A DNA stretch of 64,000 nucleotides from Chryseobacterium vaccae. Its GTDB lineage: Bacteria; Bacteroidota; Bacteroidia; Flavobacteriales; Weeksellaceae. This document shows, piece after piece, positions 53,884-62,705 of this stretch; within the stretch, counting starts at the first letter, position 1; each line of letters opens with the position of its first letter. The position numbers and the translations under genes are program-made. Location: positions 2,356,001-2,420,000 of the forward strand of contig NZ_VSWH01000001.1 of NCBI RefSeq assembly GCF_009602705.1, in the 5' to 3' direction. The notes under the pieces are model-generated. The model did no database searches. It saw only the letters and a program-made list of their open reading frames with translations, and was not told where the DNA came from.

Positions 53884-54351
53884 ATGAAAAAGATTCTTGT
53901 TCTGGTATTCACAGCAGTTTCTCTATTTTCATTCAGCCAGAAAACAACGGTTCAAACAGAATATAAAAGTTCGTCAAAAGTTTTCAGCATAAAAGGAGTA
54001 TCGCAGGCAGTAAGTGTAGACTGTGGAAATTCAAGAATGGTTCTTTTATCCGGCCAGGTTCCACTGGATGCAGAAGGCAGTCTTGTGGGAAATAATATAG
54101 AAAAACAGACAGAGCAGGTTTTCAAAAATATAGAGAATATCCTGAAAGAGTATGGAGGTAGTGGGAAAGACATCATAAAATTAGGAATCTTCATTAAAGA
54201 TATATCCAAAATATCAGACTTCAGAAAGGTTCGAGATTTATATATCAATACCCAAAATCCTCCGGTAAGCAGTCTTATAGAAGTAAGCCGCCTTTTCAGA
54301 GATGATATACTGATAGAAGTAGAAGCCACAGCTGTTGTTAAAAACAAATAA
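53884..54351 (+). CDS. RidA-family protein with signal peptide
   Basis: 155 residues. Residues 1-19 are a signal peptide (MKKILVLVFTAVSLFSFSQ), so the mature protein should be outside the cytoplasm. The rest is a RidA/YjgF trimer fold: GVSQAVSVDCGNSRMVLLSGQVPLDAEGSLVGNNIEKQTEQVFKNIENILKEYGGSGKDIIKLGIFIKDIS and PPVSSLIEVSRLFRDDILIEVEATAVV (the Arg that binds substrate carboxylate in RidA is expected near SRLFR). Cytoplasmic RidA hydrolyses reactive imines/enamines; an exported copy must have another role. 9 bp before ftsY. Confidence 0.88.
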   Translation: MKKILVLVFTAVSLFSFSQKTTVQTEYKSSSKVFSIKGVSQAVSVDCGNSRMVLLSGQVPLDAEGSLVGNNIEKQTEQVFKNIENILKEYGGSGKDIIKLGIFIKDISKISDFRKVRDLYINTQNPPVSSLIEVSRLFRDDILIEVEATAVVKNK

Positions 54352-54360
54352 GAATAAACT

Positions 54361-55314
54361 ATGAGTTGGTTTAAAAATATATTCAAGAAAGAAGAAAAAG
54401 AAACCCTAGACAAAGGATTGGAAAAATCCAGCCAGGGCTTCTTTGAAAAAATGACGAAGGCCGTAGTCGGTAAAAGCAAAGTAGATGATGAAGTACTGGA
54501 TGACCTGGAAGAGGTACTGATTGCATCCGATGTAGGCGCCTCAACCACTATTAAGATTATCGAGCGAATTGAAGAGCGTGTAGCCCGCGATAAGTACGTT
54601 GGGGTAAACGAACTGGATACCATCCTTCGTGAGGAGATCTCAGGACTTCTGCTTGAAAATCCTCATGCCGGAACCGGAAATATTGACACCTCAAAAAAAC
54701 CTTACGTTATCATGGTTGTAGGGGTAAACGGTGTAGGAAAAACAACAACCATCGGTAAGCTTGCCCATCAGTTCAAATCTGAAGGAAAGAAAGTAGTTCT
54801 TGGAGCTGCAGATACCTTCAGAGCCGCGGCTGTAGACCAGCTAACCATCTGGAGCGAAAGAGTGGGAGTTCCTATCGTTAAACAGAATATGGGATCAGAT
54901 CCGGCTTCTGTAGCTTTCGACACAGTACAGAGTGCTGTTGCCCAGGATGCAGATGTTGTCATTATTGATACAGCGGGAAGACTTCATAATAAAATCAACC
55001 TGATGAATGAGCTTTCCAAGATCAAAAGAGTGATGCAAAAGGTAATCCCTGACGCTCCTCACGAGATCCTACTGGTTCTTGACGGTTCTACCGGACAGAA
55101 TGCTTTTGAGCAGGCCAAACAGTTTACAGCAGCCACAGAAGTAAATGCCTTAGCCGTTACCAAATTGGATGGTACAGCAAAAGGCGGCGTTGTGATTGGA
55201 ATATCAGATCAGTTCCAGATCCCGGTAAAATATATTGGTGTAGGCGAAAAAATGCAGGACCTGCAACTTTTCAATGGTACGGAATTTGTTGACTCATTTT
55301 TCAAGAAAAGATGA
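54361..55314 (+). CDS. ftsY: Signal recognition particle receptor FtsY
   Basis: 317 residues: short N-terminal acidic/basic stretch, helical N domain (~30-105), then the SRP GTPase G domain with GVNGVGKTTTIGKLAHQ (G1), DTFRAAAVDQL, DTAGRL (G3), TKLDGTAKGGVVIGI (G4) and IGVGEKMQDLQLF. It docks the ribosome-SRP complex at the inner membrane and drives co-translational insertion with Ffh. The A domain is short, which is common outside enterobacteria. Confidence 0.97.
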   Translation: MSWFKNIFKKEEKETLDKGLEKSSQGFFEKMTKAVVGKSKVDDEVLDDLEEVLIASDVGASTTIKIIERIEERVARDKYVGVNELDTILREEISGLLLENPHAGTGNIDTSKKPYVIMVVGVNGVGKTTTIGKLAHQFKSEGKKVVLGAADTFRAAAVDQLTIWSERVGVPIVKQNMGSDPASVAFDTVQSAVAQDADVVIIDTAGRLHNKINLMNELSKIKRVMQKVIPDAPHEILLVLDGSTGQNAFEQAKQFTAATEVNALAVTKLDGTAKGGVVIGISDQFQIPVKYIGVGEKMQDLQLFNGTEFVDSFFKKR

Positions 55315-55384
55315 TTTTAATCATGTTTTCCCTTAACTTAGCAAACAGATCAATTAAATATTAACAATTAAAAAATTTGCAACT

Positions 55385-55645
55385 ATGGGAATTTTAACAT
55401 GGATCTTATTCGGTCTTATTGCAGGAGCAATCGCTAAAATGATTATGCCTGGCACACAGGGAGGCGGATGGCTTATTACTATTATTTTAGGAATTCTGGG
55501 AGCATTCATTGGCGGTGCGATAGGAGTTTATGTTCTGCACTGGGGAGACGTTACTTCCTTCTGGAATCCACGCAGCTGGATCCTTTCCATCGGGGGTGCT
55601 TTAATCATTCTCTGGATTTACGGAATGGCCACTAAGAAAAGCTAA
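55385..55645 (+). CDS. GlsB/YeaQ/YmgE family membrane protein
   Basis: 86 residues with three hydrophobic segments. The family pattern ILTWILFGLIAGAIAKMIMPG and GGWLITIILGILGAFIGGAIG fits the transglycosylase-associated (GlsB/YeaQ) group, often stress-induced. Inner-membrane protein of unknown mechanism. Single gene between ftsY and the convergent sppA. Confidence 0.9.
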   Translation: MGILTWILFGLIAGAIAKMIMPGTQGGGWLITIILGILGAFIGGAIGVYVLHWGDVTSFWNPRSWILSIGGALIILWIYGMATKKS

Positions 55646-55661
55646 CCATTCAATACAAAAT

Positions 55662-55698
55662 AAAATCCCGGATCTGAATTTCAGGTCCGGGATTTTTT
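55662..55698. terminator. Bidirectional terminator
   Basis: AAAATCCCGGATCTGAA / TTCAGGTCCGGGATTTT, a long stem with one mismatch, between the convergent GlsB-like and sppA genes. Confidence 0.88.
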
Positions 55699-55714
55699 GT
55701 ACAATATAATTTAG

Positions 55715-57472
55715 TTAGTTGATTTTAATCTGGTAAGGCATTTCCATTTTTACCTCAGACTGTAATTTTTTATCAGTGATCTGCTGAAGAATTTCATAAT
55801 TGGCCTTTCCAATTTTATTTTTAATGACTCTTGCAGAAATCTCATCTTCATTCAGGTCTTTGAAGATCTGCTCAAACGGAGACATCTTTTTAGGATAAGA
55901 GGTTACATGATAGGAGGATTTCAAGCCTGCTTTCTGTGCTGCAAATTTCACGGCATCATTTAATGTTCCCAAATCATCTACAAGCCCAATCTGTTTAGCA
56001 CGGGTTCCACTCCATACTCTACCCCCTCCTACACTGTCGATCTGCTCGAAAGTCTGTTTTCTGTTTTGCGTAACAAAGTGAACAAATCTTTTATAAGTTC
56101 CTTCCACACTTCTGGTGATCAGGCTTACTCCATACGGAGAAACTCCGTTCAATGCCGAATAATACTGTGAATTGGCATTGGTAGCAACAATATCTGAACG
56201 GATTCCGTTTTTATTGGCAATATCCTTATAATAAGGAATCACTCCGAAAACGCCGATAGATCCTGTAAGTGTATTCGGCTCAGAATAGATCTTATCTGCA
56301 GCCATCGCAATATAATATCCTCCTGAAGCCGCATAGTCCCCGAAAGAAACCACTAAAGGTTTTTTCTTTTTCAGCTGCTGAAGTTCAAACAGGATCTCAT
56401 CTGAAGCATTTGCACTTCCTCCGGGCGAATTGATTCTGAAAACAACGGCCTTCACTTTATCATCATTCTGAAGATCTTTGATGTATTTAACGTATTTCTC
56501 AGAGAAAATTTCGTTATATCCATCTCCGTTATTGATCGCTCCTGAAGCATACAGTACAGCCACTTTTTCCCCGGATTTATCTTCATCTGCGTAAGAGCTG
56601 ATATAATTCGCTACTGAAATCTTGTTCAGCTTTTCTTTTTCTTTCAGGCTCAGCTTAGATTTGATCATTTCATCATATTCTGTTTTCTGGATCAGTTTAT
56701 CAGCAAGCTTATATTTCAATCCTAATTCCGGGATCATTCCATATAAACTGTCAACAACCATTCTGAACTGGGTAGTATCAATTTTTCTTGAAACAGCAAT
56801 TTTAGTGGAAGTATTTTTCCAGATATCATTCAAAAGTGTACTCAGCTGTTCTTTATTCTCCGGAGAAATATCATTTCTCAGGAAAGGTTCTACCGCAGAC
56901 TTGAATTTCCCATGACGGATCACTTCAATTCCTATACCGTATTTTTCAGCGAAATCCTTAAAGAACGTCACTTCAGTAGCAAGCCCTTTTAATTCAATCA
57001 TCCCTGATGGATTAAGGTAGTATTGGTCCGCAACTGATCCTAAATAATAAGAAGATTGTGAAACAGCATTTCCATAAGCATATACAAATTTTCCGCTCTT
57101 TTTAAAATCTTCAATAGCATTTCGGATATCATCAAGCTGGGTAATTCCTGCATTCAGATAATCTGCCTCAATACTTATACCTTTAATGTTATCATCAGTC
57201 TTTGCCTTGTTTATCGCTTCCAGCACATCATACAGAAGAATGTTTTTGTTTTTGTCACTGATATTAAATAAACTCACATTTTCCTCAGTTGGGCTATCAA
57301 TAATAGCAGTCTTCAGGTTAATCGTAAGAACAGAGTTCTTCTTTACCACTACCGATTTTTCACTACCCATCGAGCTAAACACAAGCATCATGATGAAAAA
57401 GACAAAAAACACAGCACATAATAGGACAATTGCCACTATATTTGCCAAGACATTTTTAAAGAAACTTCTCAT
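55715..57472 (-). CDS. sppA: Signal peptide peptidase SppA (67K type)
   Basis: 585 residues, the long two-domain form. N-terminal TM anchor (ANIVAIVLLCAVFFVFFIMMLVF), then two S49 ClpP-like domains. The Lys general base is in domain 1 (the YLGSVADQYYLNPSGMIELKGLATEVTF region) and the nucleophile Ser in domain 2 in SFGDYAASGGYYIAMAADKIY (Ser in AASGG). Cleaves left-over signal peptides in the membrane. Divergent from folK with only 20 bp between the two start codons. Confidence 0.95.
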   Translation of the reverse strand: MRSFFKNVLANIVAIVLLCAVFFVFFIMMLVFSSMGSEKSVVVKKNSVLTINLKTAIIDSPTEENVSLFNISDKNKNILLYDVLEAINKAKTDDNIKGISIEADYLNAGITQLDDIRNAIEDFKKSGKFVYAYGNAVSQSSYYLGSVADQYYLNPSGMIELKGLATEVTFFKDFAEKYGIGIEVIRHGKFKSAVEPFLRNDISPENKEQLSTLLNDIWKNTSTKIAVSRKIDTTQFRMVVDSLYGMIPELGLKYKLADKLIQKTEYDEMIKSKLSLKEKEKLNKISVANYISSYADEDKSGEKVAVLYASGAINNGDGYNEIFSEKYVKYIKDLQNDDKVKAVVFRINSPGGSANASDEILFELQQLKKKKPLVVSFGDYAASGGYYIAMAADKIYSEPNTLTGSIGVFGVIPYYKDIANKNGIRSDIVATNANSQYYSALNGVSPYGVSLITRSVEGTYKRFVHFVTQNRKQTFEQIDSVGGGRVWSGTRAKQIGLVDDLGTLNDAVKFAAQKAGLKSSYHVTSYPKKMSPFEQIFKDLNEDEISARVIKNKIGKANYEILQQITDKKLQSEVKMEMPYQIKIN

Positions 57473-57492
57473 AAATCAATCAATTTTCCAAT

Positions 57493-57909
57493 ATGTCGCA
57501 ACATAAGGTCGTTTTGTTACTCGGAAGTAACCTTGGAGATTCAAAAAAAAATATAGAGCGCGCTCTCGAGAAAATAAGTGAAGGAGGAAATGAAATTTCA
57601 CAAGTAAGCGAGTTTTTGACATCCGAACCTGTGGAATTTGTCAGTTCCAATATTTTTTGTAATATTGCATCAATAATATTCACACGTCTTTCACCTATTC
57701 AACTGCTTGATTTTGTTAAGAATATTGAAGTTGAAATGGGGAGAATTAATGATTCAAAATCATCTGGAGGCTATAGTGATAGAATTATAGATATTGACAT
57801 CATTAAATATAATGAATTGAATTTCAGATCAGAAAGATTAGAAATTCCCCACAAAAAACATCTTTTTGAAAGGGATTTTTCTAAAATATTATTGAAGGAT
57901 TTTATCTAA
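57493..57909 (+). CDS. folK: 2-amino-4-hydroxy-6-hydroxymethyldihydropteridine pyrophosphokinase FolK
   Basis: 138 residues. Transfers pyrophosphate from ATP to the pterin in folate synthesis; cytoplasmic. HKVVLLLGSNLGDSKKNIERAL is the start block, VSEFLTSEPVEFVSSNIFCNIAS and MGRINDSKSSGGYSDRIIDIDIIKYN contain the Mg/ATP-binding Arg and DxD. IPHKKHLFERDF ends the domain. Shorter than the E. coli enzyme (159) but complete. The AT-rich coding region and the 20-bp head-to-head spacing with sppA mean that its promoter must lie in sppA codons. Confidence 0.93.
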   Translation: MSQHKVVLLLGSNLGDSKKNIERALEKISEGGNEISQVSEFLTSEPVEFVSSNIFCNIASIIFTRLSPIQLLDFVKNIEVEMGRINDSKSSGGYSDRIIDIDIIKYNELNFRSERLEIPHKKHLFERDFSKILLKDFI

Positions 57910-57930
57910 ATAAAACATAAAACATATAGT

Positions 57931-59043
57931 ATGAAATTAGGTTTATTATTATTGGCCACACTTCCTATCGCAGCTTTTGCTCAGGAAGGTACTACAGTAA
58001 GCTCGTCTACCGAGTATCCTAATACTTTTTCCTCAGGTTCCGCTAATGTAAAACCATTTGATAATAAGTCCAGACGTTTCAACGACTGGTCTGTTTCTGT
58101 TGGGGGAGGTGCCGCATTTATGGTTCATTCTGATCTCAGATCTTTTTATGACAAAAAGACAAACTGGGGTTATAATGCCTATGTAAGTGTGGATAAGCAA
58201 ATCACCCATGTGTTTGGAGTAAGCCTTATTTATCAAAGAGGTGAGACCAAGCAGAAAGCCATGTTAGATGGTGCTGCAGGTATTGCAGCAGGCGTAGGTA
58301 CTGCAACGACAAAGTATAATCAGGTAGCCTTAATGGGAGATGTCAACTTATCCAATTTATTAAGAAGAGTAGACAACCATTCTCCTTACAGATGGGCTTT
58401 CCATGGATATGCTGGACTTGGATTCCAGGGGTACAAAACATCCCTGCATGACAATGACGAGTTCAGATGGAGCAATACTCCAAAAAGAGTCCCTTTATTC
58501 ATTGAACAGGATTTCGCTATCAATTCGTTATTCTATCAGTTCGGATTAGGACTGAAGTATAAAGTTTCCAAGCTTATTGATATTGAGGCCAGAACCATGT
58601 ACATCATCAGTGGTGATGATGAATTTGACGGTGGCGGATGGGCAGATCCAGGTGATTACGACACCTCTAAGCCGGGAGCAAAGTATAACATGATCAGCAG
58701 CTCAAGATCAGATAATGCATGGACAGTGAATTTAGGAGTTTCTTTCAAAATCGGAAAACATCCTTCTCATTTGGCATGGCATGACCCACTTCAGGAAGCT
58801 TATTACAGAGCTAACGTTCTGGAAAATGCAACCACCGATTTCGTAGTATGTGAAAAAGGAGATGCTGATAATGACGGGGTTTGTGATGATTGGGACAGAC
58901 AGTTAGATACTCCTGCAGGAGCAAGAGTAGATGGCGCCGGTGTAGCTCTTGATATGGATCTTGACGGCGTAATTGATCTTTACGACAAGTGTGTAACGGT
59001 TCCGGGACCTGTTGAAAATAACGGATGCCCAACTAACAAGTAA
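57931..59043 (+). CDS. OmpA-like barrel protein lacking the OmpA domain
   Basis: 370 residues. Signal peptide (LLLLATLPIAAFAQ), N-terminal TEYPNTFSSGSANVKPF, an 8-strand barrel domain with RFNDWSVSVGGGAAFMVH and NLSNLLRRVDNHSPYRWAFHGYAGLGFQ, and TSP3-like calcium repeats (DADNDGVCDDWDRQLDTPAG, DMDLDGVIDLYDKCVTVPGPVENNGCP). It then stops at GCPTNK, right where the next gene continues into an OmpA peptidoglycan-binding domain. It is a tandem duplicate of that gene with the C-terminal domain missing. Outer membrane. Confidence 0.85.
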   Translation: MKLGLLLLATLPIAAFAQEGTTVSSSTEYPNTFSSGSANVKPFDNKSRRFNDWSVSVGGGAAFMVHSDLRSFYDKKTNWGYNAYVSVDKQITHVFGVSLIYQRGETKQKAMLDGAAGIAAGVGTATTKYNQVALMGDVNLSNLLRRVDNHSPYRWAFHGYAGLGFQGYKTSLHDNDEFRWSNTPKRVPLFIEQDFAINSLFYQFGLGLKYKVSKLIDIEARTMYIISGDDEFDGGGWADPGDYDTSKPGAKYNMISSSRSDNAWTVNLGVSFKIGKHPSHLAWHDPLQEAYYRANVLENATTDFVVCEKGDADNDGVCDDWDRQLDTPAGARVDGAGVALDMDLDGVIDLYDKCVTVPGPVENNGCPTNK

Positions 59044-59096
59044 GCCACTTACTTTATACAATGAAATCATTTAATTAACTAAATAAAAAATACACT

Positions 59097-60545
59097 ATGA
59101 AATTAAGTTTAGCAGTTGTTGCATTAGCACTGGCAATCCCTACCGCCAGTTATGCACAAGACTCAACAGCAGTTTCAACCGGACAATATCCAAATACTTT
59201 TTCTTCCGGCTCTGCTAACGTTTCCCCATTTACCAATCAGTCTAAAAGATTCAATGACTGGTCTATTTCAGCGGGTGTTGGGGTGCCATTAATTCAATCA
59301 GCAGATTTAACGTCTATCAAAAACGGTAACGGTAAAAATCTTTTTGGATACTCAGCATATTTAAGTATTGACAAAGCTATTACTCATGCTTTTGGTTTAA
59401 AACTACAATATGACAGAGGAGAAACAAGACAAGGATGGTTCAATACCAAAGATGCAGCACCTAATGACCCTACAGCTGTAGGAGCAAGAACTCAATATGA
59501 TGCGATCTCTTTATTAGGAGATATCAACTTCTCTAACCTTTTGAGAAGAGTGGATAATCATTCTCCTTTCAGATGGGCATTACATGGATATGCAGGTATC
59601 GGTACTATTGCATACAGAGCCTATCAGAAAGATATGAAAGGACAAAGACTTGCTACAGAAGTTAAGCCTTTCAAACTGGGATCTATGTTTATGCAGGCTG
59701 GTGCCGGTTTAAAATACAAAGTGAACAGAAGAATTGATATTGAAGGTAGACTAATGTATGTAGTAACCGGAGATGATGAATTCGATGGTGGAGGTGACAA
59801 ATACAGCGCAATCAACAAGCGTGAAGAGCAGGTATCTGACAACTTCTTCAATGCAACTTTAGGGGTTTCATTGAAATTAGGAAAACACGAATCTCACGTA
59901 ATGTGGCATGACCCGCTTCAGGAAATCTATTACAAACTTGATGTTTTGGCTAACAAAGACCAGGATATTGAAGTATGTAAGAAAGGAGATGCTGATAATG
60001 ACGGTGTTTGCGACGATTGGGACAGACAGCTTGACACTCCTGCAGGAGCAAGAGTGGATGGTGCCGGTGTAGCTCTTGATACTGACCTTGATGGTGTAAT
60101 TGACCTTTACGATAAGTGTGTAACGGTTCCTGGCCCTGTTGAAAACAACGGATGTCCTACAACTCCAGCTCCAACAACCGGACCTGTAGTAGAAACAGAA
60201 ACTAAACTGGAAGGAATTGAATTTGATCTGAACTCTGACAGAATTCTGCCGTCAAATACTCCAATCCTGAATAATGCGGTTAATTATATTAACTCTTCAA
60301 GCGGTTCTTACAGTGTAGTTGGAGCAACTGATACAAGAGGTACAGATGCTTACAACCAAAAACTTTCTGAAAGAAGAGCCAATAACGTTAAGAATTATCT
60401 GATCAAAAACGGTGTTCAGTCTGGTAAGATCAACGCAGTTGGTAAAGGTGAAAAAGACCTTAAATACCCGGAATGTGAACCTGCTACTAAGTGCCCTGAA
60501 TGGAAAAACAGAGCCAACAGAAGAGTTTACTTTGAAGCTAAATAA
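59097..60545 (+). CDS. OmpA-family outer membrane protein
   Basis: 482 residues. Signal peptide (AVVALALAIPTASYAQ), barrel (~25-270), TSP3 calcium repeats (~300-350, DADNDGVCDDWDRQLDTPAG), a Pro/Thr linker, and a C-terminal OmpA domain (~365-482: LEGIEFDLNSDRILPSNTPIL, VVGATDTRGTDAYNQKLSERRANNVKNYLIKNGV, NRANRRVYFEAK) that binds peptidoglycan through the Asp and Arg of the TDTRG/NRRV motifs. Probably an abundant OMP linking the outer membrane to the wall. 53 bp after its shorter paralogue. Confidence 0.95.
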   Translation: MKLSLAVVALALAIPTASYAQDSTAVSTGQYPNTFSSGSANVSPFTNQSKRFNDWSISAGVGVPLIQSADLTSIKNGNGKNLFGYSAYLSIDKAITHAFGLKLQYDRGETRQGWFNTKDAAPNDPTAVGARTQYDAISLLGDINFSNLLRRVDNHSPFRWALHGYAGIGTIAYRAYQKDMKGQRLATEVKPFKLGSMFMQAGAGLKYKVNRRIDIEGRLMYVVTGDDEFDGGGDKYSAINKREEQVSDNFFNATLGVSLKLGKHESHVMWHDPLQEIYYKLDVLANKDQDIEVCKKGDADNDGVCDDWDRQLDTPAGARVDGAGVALDTDLDGVIDLYDKCVTVPGPVENNGCPTTPAPTTGPVVETETKLEGIEFDLNSDRILPSNTPILNNAVNYINSSSGSYSVVGATDTRGTDAYNQKLSERRANNVKNYLIKNGVQSGKINAVGKGEKDLKYPECEPATKCPEWKNRANRRVYFEAK

Positions 60546-60566
60546 TAAACTTTTAGTAAATATATC

Positions 60567-60593
60567 AAAGCCGTGCCATGCACGGCTTTTTTT
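60567..60593 (+). terminator. Terminator of the ompA-like genes
   Basis: AAAGCCGTGC-CAT-GCACGGCTTT, perfect 10-bp stem followed by T residues, 22 bp after the stop. Confidence 0.9.
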
Positions 60594-60621
60594 GTTGTAA
60601 TACTTTCCTTAATTTTACCCT

Positions 60622-62529
60622 ATGATTTCTCAGCAGGATTTTCAAAAATTAAAGTATGATACCCTAAAATATTTTTGGGGCTATGACGATTTCAGAGATT
60701 CACAGGAAGACATCATAGATTCGGTTATCAATGAGAAAGACAATCTTGTATTACTGCCTACGGGTGCAGGAAAATCACTTTGCTACCAGCTTCCTGCTCT
60801 ATTAAAAGAAGGAACCTGTCTCGTGATTTCACCATTGCTGGCCCTGATGAAAGATCAGGTCAACCAGCTTAAATTTCGGGGAATTGAGGCTGAGTATCTT
60901 TCTTCTGAACTTGATGAATATGATGCCGAAACCATCTATGACCGTTGCAGAGACGGCCTTACAAAACTCCTTTATATATCCCCTGAAAGACTTACCAACA
61001 GCCAGTTTCGTCAGAATATTGAAGATATCCAGCTTTCTTTTATTGCAGTAGATGAAGCTCACTGTATTTCAGAATGGGGGCAGGATTTCAGACCCAGCTA
61101 TCAGAATATAAAAGAGTTCAGAAAAAATTATCCTGAAATTCCATGTCTGGCCTTAACCGCTACGGCTACTCCCAAAGTTCTCGAAGAAATTAAAATCAAG
61201 CTTGAACTTAGAAAGCCTGTAGTTTTCCAGAAAAGTTTCAAGAGAGACAATATCAGAATCCTTACAGAAGAAGTCGCCGATAAATTCCAGCGTGTCTTTG
61301 ATATTTTAAAATATACCCAGGATTCAGGGATTGTTTATGTTAGAACCAGAAAGGAAGCAGAACTGCTGGCCGAATTTTTGAAAAAAAACCAGATGAAAAA
61401 TGTAGATTTTTTTCATGCAGGTTTAACGACAAAAGAAAAAAACACCCGACAGGCGATCTGGAACAAGAGTGACAACTATGTCCTCATATCCACCAATGCT
61501 TTCGGGATGGGAATTGATAAAGACAACGTTCGATTTGTCATTCACTACTCTCCTGCTCCTTCTCTTGAAAATTATTATCAGGAGATCGGAAGATCAGGAA
61601 GAGATGGTAAGGAAAGTTTTGCCTTTATGCTTTGGAATCAGCAGGAACTTATGAATTTTGATGACATTCTCAAAAATCAGATTCCCAACAAAGCTGAATT
61701 CCTGAAAATTATCAGCTACCTCTACTCTATTTTTCAGGTTGCAGAACATGAACTTCCGGAAAAGGTTTTCCAGCTTAATAGCCAGGGAATACAAAACTTC
61801 ACCAGACTTTCCAGAGCAAAGATCAATAATGTGCTCAATTTTCTGCATAATCAGGAAATTATTTATTATAACGACAACAAAAGCCTCTCTTCTCTCGAAC
61901 TTCTCATCAAACCCGATGAGATTGATCAGCTGGTACAAAAGGATGCTTATTTCGTTGAATTGATGCTGCGTACCATTTCGGGGATTACCACGCATAAAGT
62001 AATGTTCAGCGAGCAACAGGTAAGCAATAAAATAGGAACGGCTGTCCCCCTCATCAAAGAACGTCTGAAAGAACTTCAGCAGAAAAATTATCTGGAATAT
62101 GTAGACGGCGCTCTCTCCAGTATAAAATTCCTTAAACCACGTGATGAAAGAGCGGTAAATGGCGCCTATTGGAAGCTTTTTGAGCATATTCAAAAAAACA
62201 AAATCCAGAAATGGGAAGAGATGAAGTTCTATGTTCAAAACAGCAGCCATTGCAAAATGAAACTTATCCTTACTTATTTTGGAGAAAAGAACGCCAAAAA
62301 CTGCGGTCAGTGCTCTGTTTGTGAGAAGAATAAGCAGTCGATCTTCGGAAAAAACATTTCCCAGCAGATTATCAGTCTTCTGGCTAAAAAACCGTCAACC
62401 ATTGAAGAACTCTCCATTCAGCTGAGCTATCATTCTAAAAATAATATTCTGGAAAATCTTATCTTCCTTCTGGATTCAGGAAAAGTAAGAATGTTGAATT
62501 TCAGGACATACGCGCTGAGTAATGAGTAA
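60622..62529 (+). CDS. ATP-dependent DNA helicase RecQ family
   Basis: 635 residues. SF2 helicase with all motifs: Q-motif region RDSQEDIIDSV, motif I LLPTGAGKSLCYQLPAL, motif II VDEAHCISEWGQDFRPSY (DEAH plus aromatic loop), motif III ALTATATPKV, motif V VLISTNAFGMGIDK and motif VI YYQEIGRSGRDGK. RQC zinc site in KNCGQCSVCEKN; the C-terminal ~80 residues are not a clear HRDC domain. Unwinds DNA 3' to 5' in recombination and repair. Flavobacteria usually have several RecQ paralogues, so I give no symbol. Confidence 0.95.
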   Translation: MISQQDFQKLKYDTLKYFWGYDDFRDSQEDIIDSVINEKDNLVLLPTGAGKSLCYQLPALLKEGTCLVISPLLALMKDQVNQLKFRGIEAEYLSSELDEYDAETIYDRCRDGLTKLLYISPERLTNSQFRQNIEDIQLSFIAVDEAHCISEWGQDFRPSYQNIKEFRKNYPEIPCLALTATATPKVLEEIKIKLELRKPVVFQKSFKRDNIRILTEEVADKFQRVFDILKYTQDSGIVYVRTRKEAELLAEFLKKNQMKNVDFFHAGLTTKEKNTRQAIWNKSDNYVLISTNAFGMGIDKDNVRFVIHYSPAPSLENYYQEIGRSGRDGKESFAFMLWNQQELMNFDDILKNQIPNKAEFLKIISYLYSIFQVAEHELPEKVFQLNSQGIQNFTRLSRAKINNVLNFLHNQEIIYYNDNKSLSSLELLIKPDEIDQLVQKDAYFVELMLRTISGITTHKVMFSEQQVSNKIGTAVPLIKERLKELQQKNYLEYVDGALSSIKFLKPRDERAVNGAYWKLFEHIQKNKIQKWEEMKFYVQNSSHCKMKLILTYFGEKNAKNCGQCSVCEKNKQSIFGKNISQQIISLLAKKPSTIEELSIQLSYHSKNNILENLIFLLDSGKVRMLNFRTYALSNE

Positions 62530-62660
62530 TGAATGATAAGTAATGCTGTAATTGAGAATAAAGGAGGCAGACTTTCAATTATAAGATCAACTTTAAACTT
62601 TGAACATTAAACTCTCAGCCTTGAACCCTGAAATTTCGCTCATCATTCTCAATCCGTTCC
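62530..62660. repeat. Degenerate short repeats between recQ and fmt
   Basis: GAGTAATGAGTAATGAATGATAAGTAATG (62518-62545, overlapping the recQ stop) and a run of TTTAAACTTTGAACATTAAACTCT / CCTTGAACCCTGAA in the region 62590-62632. These look like short degenerate tandem units that are not coding. Confidence 0.4.
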
Positions 62661-62692
62661 ATGCAGTACCCTGCAACTCTCGCCCCAAACTC

Positions 62693-62700
62693 TTATCTTT
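62693..62700 (+). promoter_or_regulatory. -7 element immediately before fmt
   Basis: TATCTTTG matches TAnnTTTG with only 5 bases between it and the fmt ATG at 62706. Same geometry as at 21012, indicating a near-leaderless mRNA. Confidence 0.45.
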
Positions 62701-62705
62701 GCACT

